Source: Prochlorococcus marinus XMU1406 (lineage in GTDB: Bacteria; Cyanobacteriota; Cyanobacteriia; PCC-6307; Cyanobiaceae). From it: 64,000 nucleotides of DNA. The notes under the pieces are model-generated. The model did no database searches. It worked only from the letters and a program-made list of their open reading frames with translations, and was not told the origin of the DNA. Every line of letters starts with the position of its first letter. Within the stretch, counting starts at the first letter, position 1. Location of the stretch: NCBI RefSeq assembly GCF_017696055.1, contig NZ_JAAORG010000001.1:868001-932000 (forward strand), given 5' to 3'. The position numbers were made by a program, and so were the translations under genes. Of this stretch, positions 21,232 to 29,232 are shown piece after piece.

Positions 21232-21621
21232 ATGTCAATTTTAGATAAGGTTAAGATAGGAAATTGTGTTCAAGTTAACCTAGAACTATCTAAGGATAGA
21301 CTTACCAAAGAAACTATTGATGCGATAAATGTTTCTTCATTGGGTAAGATAAGTGATTTCAGAATAACTGATGGCAAAGGTATTGGAGTTGTCTTGCAAT
21401 TATCTAATGGAAAAGAGCAATGGTTTTTTGAAGATGAAATCGATCTTCTCGACGAAAATGGTAATATAATTAAAAAAAATCATGATAAAAAAGAGAATAG
21501 TAATTTTATATTTGATTTTTTAAGAGGATTAAATTATGAAAATAAAAATAAGGTAAGCGATTTACTTAATCCAATTAACTTTTTTATCTGGCTGGTTGTA
21601 TCGTTTAAAGATATTTTTTAA
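21232..21621 (+). CDS. DUF2862 / PetP-like protein, 129 aa
   Basis: Residues 1-80 match the DUF2862 family, an SH3-like fold that includes PetP, the small peripheral subunit of the cyanobacterial cytochrome b6f complex. Landmarks are VKIGNCVQVNLELSKDRL, SSLGKISDFRITDGKGIGVV and GKEQWFFEDEIDLLD. The C-terminal 45 residues are an extra tail (FIFDFLRGLNYENK and a hydrophobic end, FFIWLVVSF) that known short PetP proteins of about 70 residues lack. The family match is good; a role in b6f is an inference that the longer tail makes less certain. Confidence 0.7.
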   Translation: MSILDKVKIGNCVQVNLELSKDRLTKETIDAINVSSLGKISDFRITDGKGIGVVLQLSNGKEQWFFEDEIDLLDENGNIIKKNHDKKENSNFIFDFLRGLNYENKNKVSDLLNPINFFIWLVVSFKDIF

Positions 21622-21697
21622 TTGTTTAAAAAATTTTCTAAAATAAGAATAATTCAACAATTAACTTAAATATAAATTTCAGTAATTAAAAATTTAA

Positions 21698-22693
21698 ATG
21701 GTACAAAATATTATCGATGTAAAAAATTTATCTAAGTCATTTGATATCTCTTCCAAAGAACCAGGCTTAAAAGGAACAATTAAACATTTTTTTAGAAGAC
21801 AAACAAAAAGTTTAAAAGTTATAAAAGATATAAGTTTTGAAATTAAAGAAGGAGAAGTAGTAGGTTTTCTAGGTGCTAATGGAGCTGGGAAAACAACAAT
21901 ATTAAAAATGCTTTGTGGCTTAATTTATCCAAGTGAGGGTTCGATTTTGGTTTCAGGCTACTTACCTTTCAGGAGAAAAGAAAATTTCCTAAAGAATATC
22001 ACCTTAATAATGGGACAAAAGCAACAGCTTATTTGGGATCTTCCGCCAATTGAATCATTCTATTTGAATGCATCAATATATGACTTAGATAAGTTCGAAG
22101 CTAAAAAGAGAATAAAAAAACTCTCGGAAATGCTTGAAATTGATGAAGAGTTATTCATACCTGTTAGAAAACTTTCACTAGGTCAGCGAATGAAATCAGA
22201 ATTACTAGCAGCTTTGATACATGAACCAAATATTCTATTTTTAGACGAGCCAACACTTGGATTAGATATTAATGCACAAAGAAATTTAAGAAAATTCCTT
22301 CAAAAATATAATAAGGAAACTAATGCAACGATATGCCTAACCAGTCATTACATGAAAGATATAACATCGCTATGCAAGAGAGTTATATGTGTGCACGAAG
22401 GGGCGATATCTTATGATGGGAAACTTGACCTATTATTAAAAAAACTTTCTCCTGTTAAAGAAATATTAATAGTTTGTCGCTCAGAAGAGGATGCAATTAA
22501 ATTAGAAAATTCTGGTTTTACTGTAAAAAATAAAATAAAGAATGAAATCACTATAAAAATTGAAAACAACTCTATTACCCCTACACTAAAATCTATCCTA
22601 AATAATTTTGATATTGATGACCTTTTTATAAATGAACCACCTATAGATGAAGTTATTGGGAAGGTATTAATCAAGAAAGAATATGATATCTAA
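21698..22693 (+). CDS. ABC-2 type exporter, ATP-binding protein (COG4586-like)
   Basis: The 331-residue ATPase has Walker A GANGAGKTT at residues 59-67, the Q-loop segment MGQKQQLIWDLPPIES, an ABC signature of the form LSLGQRMKSELLAAL, Walker B ILFLDEPTLGLD and the H-loop SHYMKDI. The GxxLIWDLPP segment after the Q-loop is typical of the COG4586 group, whose partners are two different permeases. Exactly those two follow, with an overlap of 11 bases, so the three genes form one exporter operon. The substrate is unknown. Confidence 0.92.
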   Translation: MVQNIIDVKNLSKSFDISSKEPGLKGTIKHFFRRQTKSLKVIKDISFEIKEGEVVGFLGANGAGKTTILKMLCGLIYPSEGSILVSGYLPFRRKENFLKNITLIMGQKQQLIWDLPPIESFYLNASIYDLDKFEAKKRIKKLSEMLEIDEELFIPVRKLSLGQRMKSELLAALIHEPNILFLDEPTLGLDINAQRNLRKFLQKYNKETNATICLTSHYMKDITSLCKRVICVHEGAISYDGKLDLLLKKLSPVKEILIVCRSEEDAIKLENSGFTVKNKIKNEITIKIENNSITPTLKSILNNFDIDDLFINEPPIDEVIGKVLIKKEYDI

Positions 22694-23477
22694 TCTGATT
22701 AACCGTAAAATATTCACCCTATTAAAAGTCCAATATTCAAACATGTTGGAATATAGGGTAGAAATTGCATTATGGGCAATTTCAGGGATTATTCCTTTTT
22801 TCATGTTAAATATTTGGACAAATAATAATCTAAATGAATCCATAAACATTAGTGATGTTATGCTTTCTAGGTATTTCTTATGTGCTTTTTTTGTAAGACA
22901 GTTTTCTGTAGTTTGGGTTGTATTTAGTTTTGAAGAGGATTCTCTTATGGGGAAAGTATCTCCGTATTTAATTCAACCTTTAAATCCATTTTTCAGATAT
23001 TTTGCACAACATCTTGCTGAACAAATAACAAGATTTCCTTTCGCTCTAGTAATAGCATTTTTCTTTTTTATTTTTAATCCAGAAAGTATATGGATACCAA
23101 ATTTAGGTATTTTACTCTTATCTATAATATCTACTTTCTTATCCTTCTTGATTCAATTTTTAATTCAGTCAATTGTTGCATGTATATGTTTCTGGACAGA
23201 GAAAGCATCATCGATAGAAAGATTGTTATTTATTCCAACTTTATTTCTCTCAGGACTTCTAGCACCAGTAGTTTCATTTCCCGCATATGTTAAATCTTGG
23301 ATTTATTTGACTCCTTTTCCATATCTAATTGATTTCCCTGCGAACTTACTGTCAGGTAATGAAACAAATATTAGTGGAGGCTTAGGTATGCAAATTTTAT
23401 GGATTTTTTTACTTTTCCCATTATTTAAGAAAATCTGGTCTGAAGGAACGAAAAAATATACAGCAATGGGGTCATGA
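22683..23477 (+). CDS. ABC-2 type exporter permease 1 (COG4587-like)
   Basis: The 264-residue membrane protein has six hydrophobic segments, with the N-terminal LLKVQYSNMLEYRVEIALWA characteristic of this permease group. Other landmarks are LMGKVSPYLIQPLNPFFRYF and FWTEKASSIERLLFIP. Its ATG overlaps the ATPase gene by 11 bases and its end overlaps the next permease by 4 bases, so the three products are probably translated together. It forms the membrane channel with the next protein. The substrate is not indicated. Confidence 0.9.
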   Translation: MISNLINRKIFTLLKVQYSNMLEYRVEIALWAISGIIPFFMLNIWTNNNLNESINISDVMLSRYFLCAFFVRQFSVVWVVFSFEEDSLMGKVSPYLIQPLNPFFRYFAQHLAEQITRFPFALVIAFFFFIFNPESIWIPNLGILLLSIISTFLSFLIQFLIQSIVACICFWTEKASSIERLLFIPTLFLSGLLAPVVSFPAYVKSWIYLTPFPYLIDFPANLLSGNETNISGGLGMQILWIFLLFPLFKKIWSEGTKKYTAMGS

Positions 23478-24268
23478 ATATAAGAAAATATCTAAAAGTT
23501 TATAAAAAATTCTTACATACTTCTTTAGCTTCTGAATTGGAGTATAAGGCAAATATATTAGTTGATTTAATTACTGCAATTTTAAGTTTAGTAGGAAGTA
23601 TTTTTCTATTAACTATTTTCTTTCAAAATAGTGGATATATTGGAGGTTGGAAATTTGAACAGGCACTAATAATCCAAGCTATTTATACGATTTTGAATGG
23701 AATAACAAACACATGGTTCAATCCTAATCTTACAGAAATAGTTAAACATATAAGAGAAGGGACATTAGACTTCGTACTTTTAAAACCTATTGATAGTCAA
23801 TTTTTTATTTCATTAAAAAAATTAAATCCATCTGGATTTTTAGAAATAATGCTTGGATTTTTCTTGTTGTTCTTCTGCATAAGAATAAATCAAATCAATT
23901 TAAATTTAAGTTTTTTGACCTTATCCTTGATTACGATATGCTGCTCTATATGTATTTTATATAGCTTATGGTTTTTTATCTCTACTACTACTATTTGGTT
24001 TGTTAAGACTTGGAATGCAATAGAAGTATTAAGATCATTCCTTTATATTGGAAGATTTCCTCTAAATTCATTTTCATTTTCTTTAAGAATTTTTTTTAGT
24101 GTTTTCATTCCTATTGCTTTTATAACTACAATTCCTTCTGAAGTTTTTCTAGGACTTTCTCAATTGTGGAAAATATTGCTTGAAGTTATTGTTGCTTCAG
24201 TATTTCTTATAACTTCAAGAAAGTTCTGGTTATTTGCATTAAAGTTCTATTCATCAGCATCTAGCTAA
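23474..24268 (+). CDS. ABC-2 type exporter permease 2 (COG3694-like)
   Basis: This second permease of the operon also has six hydrophobic segments in 264 residues. The N-terminal LASELEYKANILVDLITAIL and the segment IREGTLDFVLLKPIDSQFF match the DUF990 / ABC2_membrane_6 type permease. Its start ATG overlaps the previous gene by 4 bases (ATGA). The stop is 3 bases from the stop of a convergent hypothetical gene, so the operon ends here. Function follows from the neighbours: a heterodimeric exporter. Confidence 0.9.
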   Translation: MNIRKYLKVYKKFLHTSLASELEYKANILVDLITAILSLVGSIFLLTIFFQNSGYIGGWKFEQALIIQAIYTILNGITNTWFNPNLTEIVKHIREGTLDFVLLKPIDSQFFISLKKLNPSGFLEIMLGFFLLFFCIRINQINLNLSFLTLSLITICCSICILYSLWFFISTTTIWFVKTWNAIEVLRSFLYIGRFPLNSFSFSLRIFFSVFIPIAFITTIPSEVFLGLSQLWKILLEVIVASVFLITSRKFWLFALKFYSSASS

Positions 24269-24271
24269 CTA

Positions 24272-24538
24272 TTATTTAATAACCTGCCGGCAAAATTCCC
24301 AAATTTGTTGTTTACTTTTCAGATTAGAAAGCCTAGATAATTTCTTAAAATGCGGTTGAGATTTTTCAACAGATAAAATTCTACAATTATATTCGATTTT
24401 ATGATTTCTAGATATAGTTCCTAATTTGAGTGCAACATTACAAAGTATTATTATTAAAGTGATAAAAAAAACTATACCGAAAAATTGTGCAATTGATTTT
24501 GAATAATTTTCATTTTCAGTTTTTAATTCAAACTTCAT
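24272..24538 (-). CDS. Hypothetical single-span membrane protein, 88 aa
   Basis: The 88-residue protein has a charged N-terminus, one hydrophobic segment at about residues 17-40 (QFFGIVFFITLIIILCNVAL) and a basic C-terminal part with two Cys residues. Its ATG shares one base with the stop codon of the upstream gene (TAATG), which is a strong sign of translational coupling. It ends 3 bases from the ABC-2 operon on the other strand. I do not recognise a family. Confidence 0.6.
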   Translation of the reverse strand: MKFELKTENENYSKSIAQFFGIVFFITLIIILCNVALKLGTISRNHKIEYNCRILSVEKSQPHFKKLSRLSNLKSKQQIWEFCRQVIK

Positions 24539-24765
24539 TACTTAACTATATGCTGAGGGCACTTAATTGCAGCAATAGCAACAGCCGTAACTTTAAAATT
24601 TTCTGACTTTTCAATAACTTTTTTAACCTCTAATGGTCCAAATTTATCACTTGCATCACTGTAAGAAAGAAGTAAAGATTTATAGTTATCATGACCTAGA
24701 TTTCTATACTCACAGAAATTATCCCCAACGTAATTTAAAAGAGTTAGTAAAGTTAATTCAATCAT
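24538..24765 (-). CDS. Hypothetical small protein, 75 aa
   Basis: The 75-residue protein has Cys18 in the segment GDNFCEYRNLGHDNYKSLL and Cys69 near the end (AAIKCPQHIVK). The pattern of a Cys followed by a Gly-containing stretch and a second C-terminal Cys resembles the small secreted proteins at 26799-27200 and 45956-46348, but it lacks their signal peptide, and kinship is only a guess. It is coupled to the next gene by a TAATG overlap. Upstream lies a gap of about 450 bases containing a candidate non-coding RNA on the other strand. Confidence 0.55.
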   Translation of the reverse strand: MIELTLLTLLNYVGDNFCEYRNLGHDNYKSLLLSYSDASDKFGPLEVKKVIEKSENFKVTAVAIAAIKCPQHIVK

Positions 24766-24937
24766 TAAAGCTTTTTACTCGCAAAGTTCTTACGAATGAT
24801 ACTGTGCTGGACATTTTTAACAAGTAAAATTACCCAAAAACATTTGAAAACATAAAATAGGATTTTTGCTCATAAACTTAAAAATTACAAAATTTTTTTA
24901 GAATTTTAAATTTACATATAAGAAAATCATTAAAGCA

Positions 24938-25057
24938 CTATCTGTAGTGTATGAATAGGATAATGTTTGCGCTACAGATAGGGGGTTGCATTTTTTAAGA
25001 AATTGGTTTAAAAATAAGGTTCCCCATCACCCGGCCCCACATATGTGAGGCCTTTTT
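24938..25057 (+). ncRNA. Candidate structured non-coding RNA with terminator
   Basis: No open frame explains this stretch. It begins with a perfect 10-bp stem, CTATCTGTAG (24938-24947) pairing with CTACAGATAG (25072 minus 100, that is 24972-24981). A G-run (24981-24985) faces a C-run (25022-25025), and the transcript would end at a strong terminator at 25033-25057. The G+C content of the conserved-looking parts is above that of the surroundings. It is not a tRNA, tmRNA, RNase P RNA or recognisable SRP RNA. I infer an orphan small RNA of about 120 bases. Confidence 0.5.
25033..25057 (+). terminator. Rho-independent terminator (near-palindrome plus T-run)
   Basis: GGCCCCACATATGTGAGGCC is a near-perfect palindrome giving a GC-rich stem, followed by five T and then CATGTTTTTC. 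The stem contains one A:C mismatch. No protein gene ends upstream on this strand closer than 24268, so it most likely ends the candidate RNA at 24938. Confidence 0.8.
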
Positions 25058-25213
25058 CATGTTTTTCAAATAAAGTCTAAAACTGTTATTAAATAAAACG
25101 AGTAATTCATTAACCCCTTTGATAAAGAATAAAGATAATAAATAATTTATTTTTAATTTATAATCCTGCTTTAGAATTTTTTTTCTAAAATTTACTACTA
25201 TTCTCCAATAATT
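25058..25213. other. A+T-rich gap
   Basis: Between the terminator and the TauE gene I see no gene, repeat or hairpin. Together with 24766-24937, which is likewise plain, it makes up the rest of the 448-base gap upstream of 25214. Confidence 0.5.
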
Positions 25214-26026
25214 TTATAAAAAGCTTTTTATCGATTTAATAAATAAGCTAATACCAACAAAAATACAAACTGTTATAAAAGTTTTCTTAATAAGTATATT
25301 CCCATTTAATTTTGACAGATGAGCGCCTAAAAATCCTCCTGTAAAGGAACCAATTATTAAAACTATTAATAAATTTAATGGAACCGATCCTATTCTTGCC
25401 AAAAATACTGCTCCTACAAAATTCCAAAAAATCCCAACTGTAAAAAATGTCATACTTATGGCTCGAAGAAAATCCATTTCAAAAGTTTTTATTAATAGTA
25501 TTGTTACAAGCAATCCAGTTCCTGAAGAAATAGAACCATTTAATATACCTATAAGAAAAATAAAAATTAAAAATCTAATTTTATGAACAAAATTAAGCTC
25601 CTTATTACCAGATGATAAACCTAAATCTGGTTTAAGGAATGAGTAAATAGCTAATAATATAGATATTATTCCTAAGATTAAGTACAAATACTTTTCTGAT
25701 ATATATTCAACTACAGAAGCCCCCAAAATTACTCCTGGTAATCCAAAAATTAAAATTTGCCAAGCAACACTTATATCATTACCTAAAGATTTGTAATTTC
25801 TTAAGGAACCCCCTATTCCTAGTGCTACTGTTGCTAATTTATGACTAGCCAAAGCCTGATAATAAGGAACACCAGATAAAATCAATGCAGGCAATTGTAA
25901 TAATCCTGCTCCTCCTCCAGAAATCGCTGAGAACGTATTAGAAAAAAACGATATCAAAAAGATATAAATACTTTTAAATAAAGAATGATCAAAATTTCCT
26001 AATAATATTGTTGATAAATAAAGCAT
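25214..26026 (-). CDS. TauE/SafE family membrane permease, 270 aa
   Basis: The protein has about eight hydrophobic segments and the repeat signature of the TSUP (TauE/SafE/YfcA) family: FSAISGGGAGLLQLPAL near residue 34 and NGSISSGTGLLVTILL near residue 162, with GSFTGGFLGAHLSKLNG near the end. Family members move sulfite, sulfonates or organic anions across the inner membrane. The substrate here cannot be told. The gene is divergent from the HNH nuclease gene and has no functional neighbours. Confidence 0.9.
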   Translation of the reverse strand: MLYLSTILLGNFDHSLFKSIYIFLISFFSNTFSAISGGGAGLLQLPALILSGVPYYQALASHKLATVALGIGGSLRNYKSLGNDISVAWQILIFGLPGVILGASVVEYISEKYLYLILGIISILLAIYSFLKPDLGLSSGNKELNFVHKIRFLIFIFLIGILNGSISSGTGLLVTILLIKTFEMDFLRAISMTFFTVGIFWNFVGAVFLARIGSVPLNLLIVLIIGSFTGGFLGAHLSKLNGNILIKKTFITVCIFVGISLFIKSIKSFL

Positions 26027-26166
26027 TAAATATAAATTGCCCTTTGTATTAATAAGTGAAAATTATTCTTTTCATAAGAAACATTTGCTTTAAGAAGTCT
26101 TATCTTATTTTTTTCAATCATAATTTAAAAAAAACTGTTATTATCAATAAAATTATCAAGAATATT

Positions 26167-26508
26167 ATGCATAGCCAAGATGCTATTTACCTTGATCAGT
26201 TTTGTCCCAAGATAAGTAATAAAAATTGGAGAGAATCACTTAATAAACTTACTAAATATAGTTGTATTTATTGCGGGAAACCATCAGAATCACTTGACCA
26301 CCTTCAGCCAATGTCAAAAGGGGGGATAAGCACTACGAATAATTGCGTTCCATGTTGTTTGTCATGTAATGGGAAGAAATCAGATTCGGAAGTTCTTAGT
26401 TGGTACAGAAAACAACCTTTTTATGATCCTCGAAGGGCTATGGCGATACGAGCATGGTTTAATGACGATTTAAAACTAGCGTCTGTTCTTTTGAACTACT
26501 TAAATTAA
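26167..26508 (+). CDS. HNH endonuclease-like protein, 113 aa
   Basis: The ATG at 26167 is preferred over one at 26056 because the extra N-terminal residues are basic and hydrophobic without family likeness. Zinc ligands form two CxxC pairs, Cys33/Cys36 and Cys64/Cys67, and the HNH core has Asp44-His45 in SLDHLQPMSKGG, then NNCVPCCLSCNGKKSD. Proteins of this type cut or nick DNA with a metal ion. It is a single gene with no methylase, so it is not a classical restriction system; housekeeping DNA processing is another possibility. Confidence 0.85.
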   Translation: MHSQDAIYLDQFCPKISNKNWRESLNKLTKYSCIYCGKPSESLDHLQPMSKGGISTTNNCVPCCLSCNGKKSDSEVLSWYRKQPFYDPRRAMAIRAWFNDDLKLASVLLNYLN

Positions 26509-26597
26509 AAATAAAATAATAAATTGATTAAGATACAAAAAATATTTGTACATAGTTGAAATGGATATACCTATTTTGGTAAATAATGAATTTCTAT

Positions 26598-26789
26598 TTA
26601 AATTATTCTTTTTATTTCTGAATTTATTTTGCTCCTGTAAAGTGAAATATTAGAATAATCATCTTTCCACATTATTGGCGAATCTATAACCTTTCTCTCT
26701 GGAGACTTTACTGAAAAAATTAATCCAAATACAAATATAATCGTAATCAATATGATAATCATTACTAATTTGTCTGAAATATTATTCAT
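26598..26789 (-). CDS. Hypothetical membrane protein, 63 aa
   Basis: The protein has one strong hydrophobic segment at about residues 8-27 (LVMIIILITIIFVFGLIFSV) and a charged C-terminal part of 35 residues. The gene starts 9 bases after the stop of the secreted-protein gene upstream and is likely cotranscribed with it. I do not recognise a family. Confidence 0.55.
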   Translation of the reverse strand: MNNISDKLVMIIILITIIFVFGLIFSVKSPERKVIDSPIMWKDDYSNISLYRSKINSEIKRII

Positions 26790-26798
26790 TAAACTAAT

Positions 26799-27200
26799 CT
26801 ATCCAGAAAAATTTTTGTCAGGGGTGGTTTTTTCGTAGATTTCTAGAAAATATGATTTAAAGTAATCTACTCCCTCCTTTCCAATCAAACCAAATGACCA
26901 TCCACAATCATTTACTACTTGTAATGAGATTTGATTTGCCAAGTCACTTTTCTCAATCCATTTTTTCTGTGGATTGTAAGAAAAAGATATAATGTTTTCG
27001 GTTTGTACAATTGCTGATTTCATTGCTTCATCTTTAGAAAAACCATTTTGAATATCCTTGCAATATTTCCTGGAGAAATTATTAGATATCCTATTTTGTA
27101 ACAAACTAACACTAGGGTCTGACGTATCAAAAGCTAAACCTACTGGAGATTTTAATTGAAATACTATAAATAAAATTAGACCAAAAAAGAATTTTATCAA
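26799..27200 (-). CDS. Small secreted protein with two Cys, 133 aa
   Basis: A signal peptide is evident: a basic start, a hydrophobic core (FFFGLILFIVFQLKS) and a likely cleavage after GLA near residue 23. The mature part has Cys48 in NFSRKYCKDIQNGFSKDEA and a second Cys in VVNDCGWSFGL. The same pattern (aromatic-rich F..K.C...G...A, then a C-terminal NDCG/DNCG) occurs in the secreted protein at 45956-46348, so the two are probably distant paralogues. It should be periplasmic. The function is unknown. Confidence 0.65.
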   Translation of the reverse strand: MIKFFFGLILFIVFQLKSPVGLAFDTSDPSVSLLQNRISNNFSRKYCKDIQNGFSKDEAMKSAIVQTENIISFSYNPQKKWIEKSDLANQISLQVVNDCGWSFGLIGKEGVDYFKSYFLEIYEKTTPDKNFSG

Positions 27201-27352
27201 AAGCTATTTATCAATACTCATAAATAATATAATAATATTTTGTAATTGTCTTTTCAATTGAATCTGATAATTTTTTTAAAGCAAATTAAATTTCAATTTA
27301 TTAAAAATTAAAAGTATTGCATTAAGTTCAGTAATAATAGTCAGAGGTTTAT

Positions 27353-27586
27353 TTGACTACTCATATGTACGAATCATTCATGACATTGCTCTTTTTTCCT
27401 GATTGGGCAAATGGACTACCCTCAGATTTTTTAATTCTTCATTTTTTCGTAGGAGCTGTAATTTTTCCATTCAACATGATTCATGCTAAAGCAAGAAAAA
27501 TTGACAGTAAAAACCCTCAAGAAGCCGCAAATGGTTATAAAAATTCAGACAATACTACATTTTTTGGATACGAAGAAATCAATTAG
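27353..27586 (+). CDS. Hypothetical membrane protein, 77 aa
   Basis: The gene can start at TTG 27353 or ATG 27365. The encoded protein has a hydrophobic segment, LILHFFVGAVIFPFNMIHA at about residues 27-45, and a polar, Asn-rich tail ending FFGYEEIN. The pattern PDWANGLPSDFL before the segment is distinctive but not known to me. A second small membrane protein gene follows 33 bases downstream on the same strand. Confidence 0.55.
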   Translation: MTTHMYESFMTLLFFPDWANGLPSDFLILHFFVGAVIFPFNMIHAKARKIDSKNPQEAANGYKNSDNTTFFGYEEIN

Positions 27587-27619
27587 ATTTCCATATAATT
27601 TCTTTTAGGAATTACTTAA

Positions 27620-27847
27620 TTGATGATAATCTCCCTAAATACAGCTTTAGATCTCAAAATTTTCAGCCCAAGTGAACCTATAGGAGTATTGATTATTTCT
27701 TTAGGATTAGTATTTACTGGTATGATTTTTTATATTATTTACGCTGTAAGTACTAATAAAGAATCACTAGAAGATAAAAAAATAAGAACTAAAAAAGAGT
27801 CTTTGCAAAAAGAGAAAATAGGAAAATTATTTCCTAAGAAAAAATAA
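27620..27847 (+). CDS. Hypothetical membrane protein with basic tail, 75 aa
   Basis: The protein has one hydrophobic segment (about residues 21-42, PIGVLIISLGLVFTGMIFYI) and a strongly basic C-terminal tail of about 30 residues, rich in Lys and Glu, which should lie in the cytoplasm. It follows the 77-residue membrane protein gene and may be on the same transcript. I do not recognise a family. Confidence 0.55.
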   Translation: MMIISLNTALDLKIFSPSEPIGVLIISLGLVFTGMIFYIIYAVSTNKESLEDKKIRTKKESLQKEKIGKLFPKKK

Positions 27848-28071
27848 ATTTTATTGTTTTATTATTATAAAGTAATTTATTTATATTGTTAATTATCAAA
27901 TCAGTAGGATCCAAAAACATAAGTTTTAGCTCTTTCAAATCAAACATTTTCTAAAAATTTAACTATAACAACAAAATTTTTTTTACGAGGACTTCATATT
28001 GTTAATTGCATAGCTAAATTATTTTCATATCAAGCAAAAAATGTTAAAAATGGAAAAAATAATTTGAAATC

Positions 28072-28575
28072 TTGGAGAATTCACCTAAATATCTATTTCT
28101 TGCTAGTGGAGTGAATAATGGAGAAGGGTTTTGGATTGTGGGAATAAAAAATTGCGATGAGAATATCCTTGAGGATGAAAATCTCTTAGATTGCCATAGA
28201 AAGGAATTAATAGGAAATGAATCAGCAAAAGATATTCTTTTAGCTATTAATTTAAACGTAAATAATTTATTAAATGAACTAAGAAACAAAAATTATTTAA
28301 TTGCAAGACCTTCAATGGGGATTCCATTTGATATCCCTTTAGAAATCTTGGAAAATATTTTTGATTTTTGGTTAGATATTTATAAAAATCATGAAGCCTG
28401 GGAAGCTTGTTTGGGACTTCTTAAAGTTAGAAAAAGGATTCCACTAAAAAACCTAATTGAAAGCGAAAGTTTAAAGGGAAACTCTAAAAAATGGGCTATA
28501 AAAATTGAAACGTTACATACTTATGTTCCTTCTTCACTTAAAAATGAAAAATTAAATAACCCAATGTGGGAATAA
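28072..28575 (+). CDS. Hypothetical protein, 167 aa
   Basis: A soluble protein of unknown function. It has no signal peptide. Landmarks are YLFLASGVNNGEGFWIVGIK at the N-terminus and IARPSMGIPFDIPLEILE in the middle. The start TTG at 28072 is used because an in-frame TAA lies 12 bases upstream; a GTG at 28108 is an alternative. It opens a plus-strand run of four closely spaced genes that ends with a phosphoribosyltransferase and a nucleoside deoxyribosyltransferase, so a link to nucleotide salvage is possible, but there is no sequence proof. Confidence 0.6.
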   Translation: MENSPKYLFLASGVNNGEGFWIVGIKNCDENILEDENLLDCHRKELIGNESAKDILLAINLNVNNLLNELRNKNYLIARPSMGIPFDIPLEILENIFDFWLDIYKNHEAWEACLGLLKVRKRIPLKNLIESESLKGNSKKWAIKIETLHTYVPSSLKNEKLNNPMWE

Positions 28576-28649
28576 ATAAATCTTTAAATACTAAAAATAT
28601 TTACTTCGTTGGATATTTAAGTAAAAATAAAATAACTAATAATTTAAAA

Positions 28650-28835
28650 ATGAATAAACCATATTCTTTTAGTATGGATCAAATGAACGGTATAGTTGAG
28701 GATACATACGCCAAGATAATAAATGAATGTGAATATTTAAAAAAAAATACTAATTGTCCAAATGAGCAAGTAGTAGCACTTTTAAGTGTAATTGCTTCAA
28801 ATTACGCCACTACAACAGAAAAAAATGAAAATTAA
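28650..28835 (+). CDS. Hypothetical small protein, 61 aa
   Basis: The ATG at 28650 is chosen over one at 28566, since the extra residues have low complexity and overlap the previous gene. The product, 61 residues, begins MNKPYSFSMDQMNGIVEDT and is soluble and acidic, probably helical. Its end overlaps the possible start of the following phosphoribosyltransferase gene. I do not recognise a family. Confidence 0.55.
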   Translation: MNKPYSFSMDQMNGIVEDTYAKIINECEYLKKNTNCPNEQVVALLSVIASNYATTTEKNEN

Positions 28836-29232
28836 GATGATAAGTTATTTTACTTGGAGCGAATTTGATAAGAGCGTAGAAGAAATAGCTGATAAATGTA
28901 GGTTTAAGGAGTTTTCTGGCATTTATGGAGTTCCTCGGGGTGGATTATGTCTTGCTGTAGCACTTAGCCATAAATTAAAAATTGAATTAATTTCAAAACC
29001 AATAAAAAATTCACTAATAGTAGATGATGTTTATGAAACAGGCCTTACATTAACGACCTTCAAAGATATTGAAGGAGCAGTGTTTTTTGTATTATTTAGC
29101 AAGATTAAACCTACATGGTGGAATACAGTATTTATATCAAAAAAAAGCCAATGGATAGTTTTCCCTTGGGAAAATACTTTAAATTCAAAAAGTGACCACG
29201 AAGAGTACATCAAAAAAAGAGGTTTGAGTTGA
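28825..29232 (+). CDS. Phosphoribosyltransferase-like protein, about 135 aa
   Basis: The signature for 5-phosphoribosyl-1-pyrophosphate binding, SLIVDDVYETGLTL, is present in the middle; two acidic residues and the ETG loop match the type I PRTase fold. A GVPRGGLCLAVALSHKL segment in the N-terminal half is the other family landmark (PRGG). The protein is short, so it may be a salvage enzyme of the xanthine/hypoxanthine type or a regulator. Starts at 28825 and 28837 are both possible. The gene for a deoxyribosyltransferase overlaps its stop by 4 bases, which suggests a joint role in nucleoside metabolism. Confidence 0.8.
   Translation: MKIKMISYFTWSEFDKSVEEIADKCRFKEFSGIYGVPRGGLCLAVALSHKLKIELISKPIKNSLIVDDVYETGLTLTTFKDIEGAVFFVLFSKIKPTWWNTVFISKKSQWIVFPWENTLNSKSDHEEYIKKRGLS

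Noticed and set aside
24938-25057. SRP RNA, tmRNA or RNase P RNA
   Set aside because: None of the core motifs of these RNAs is present.
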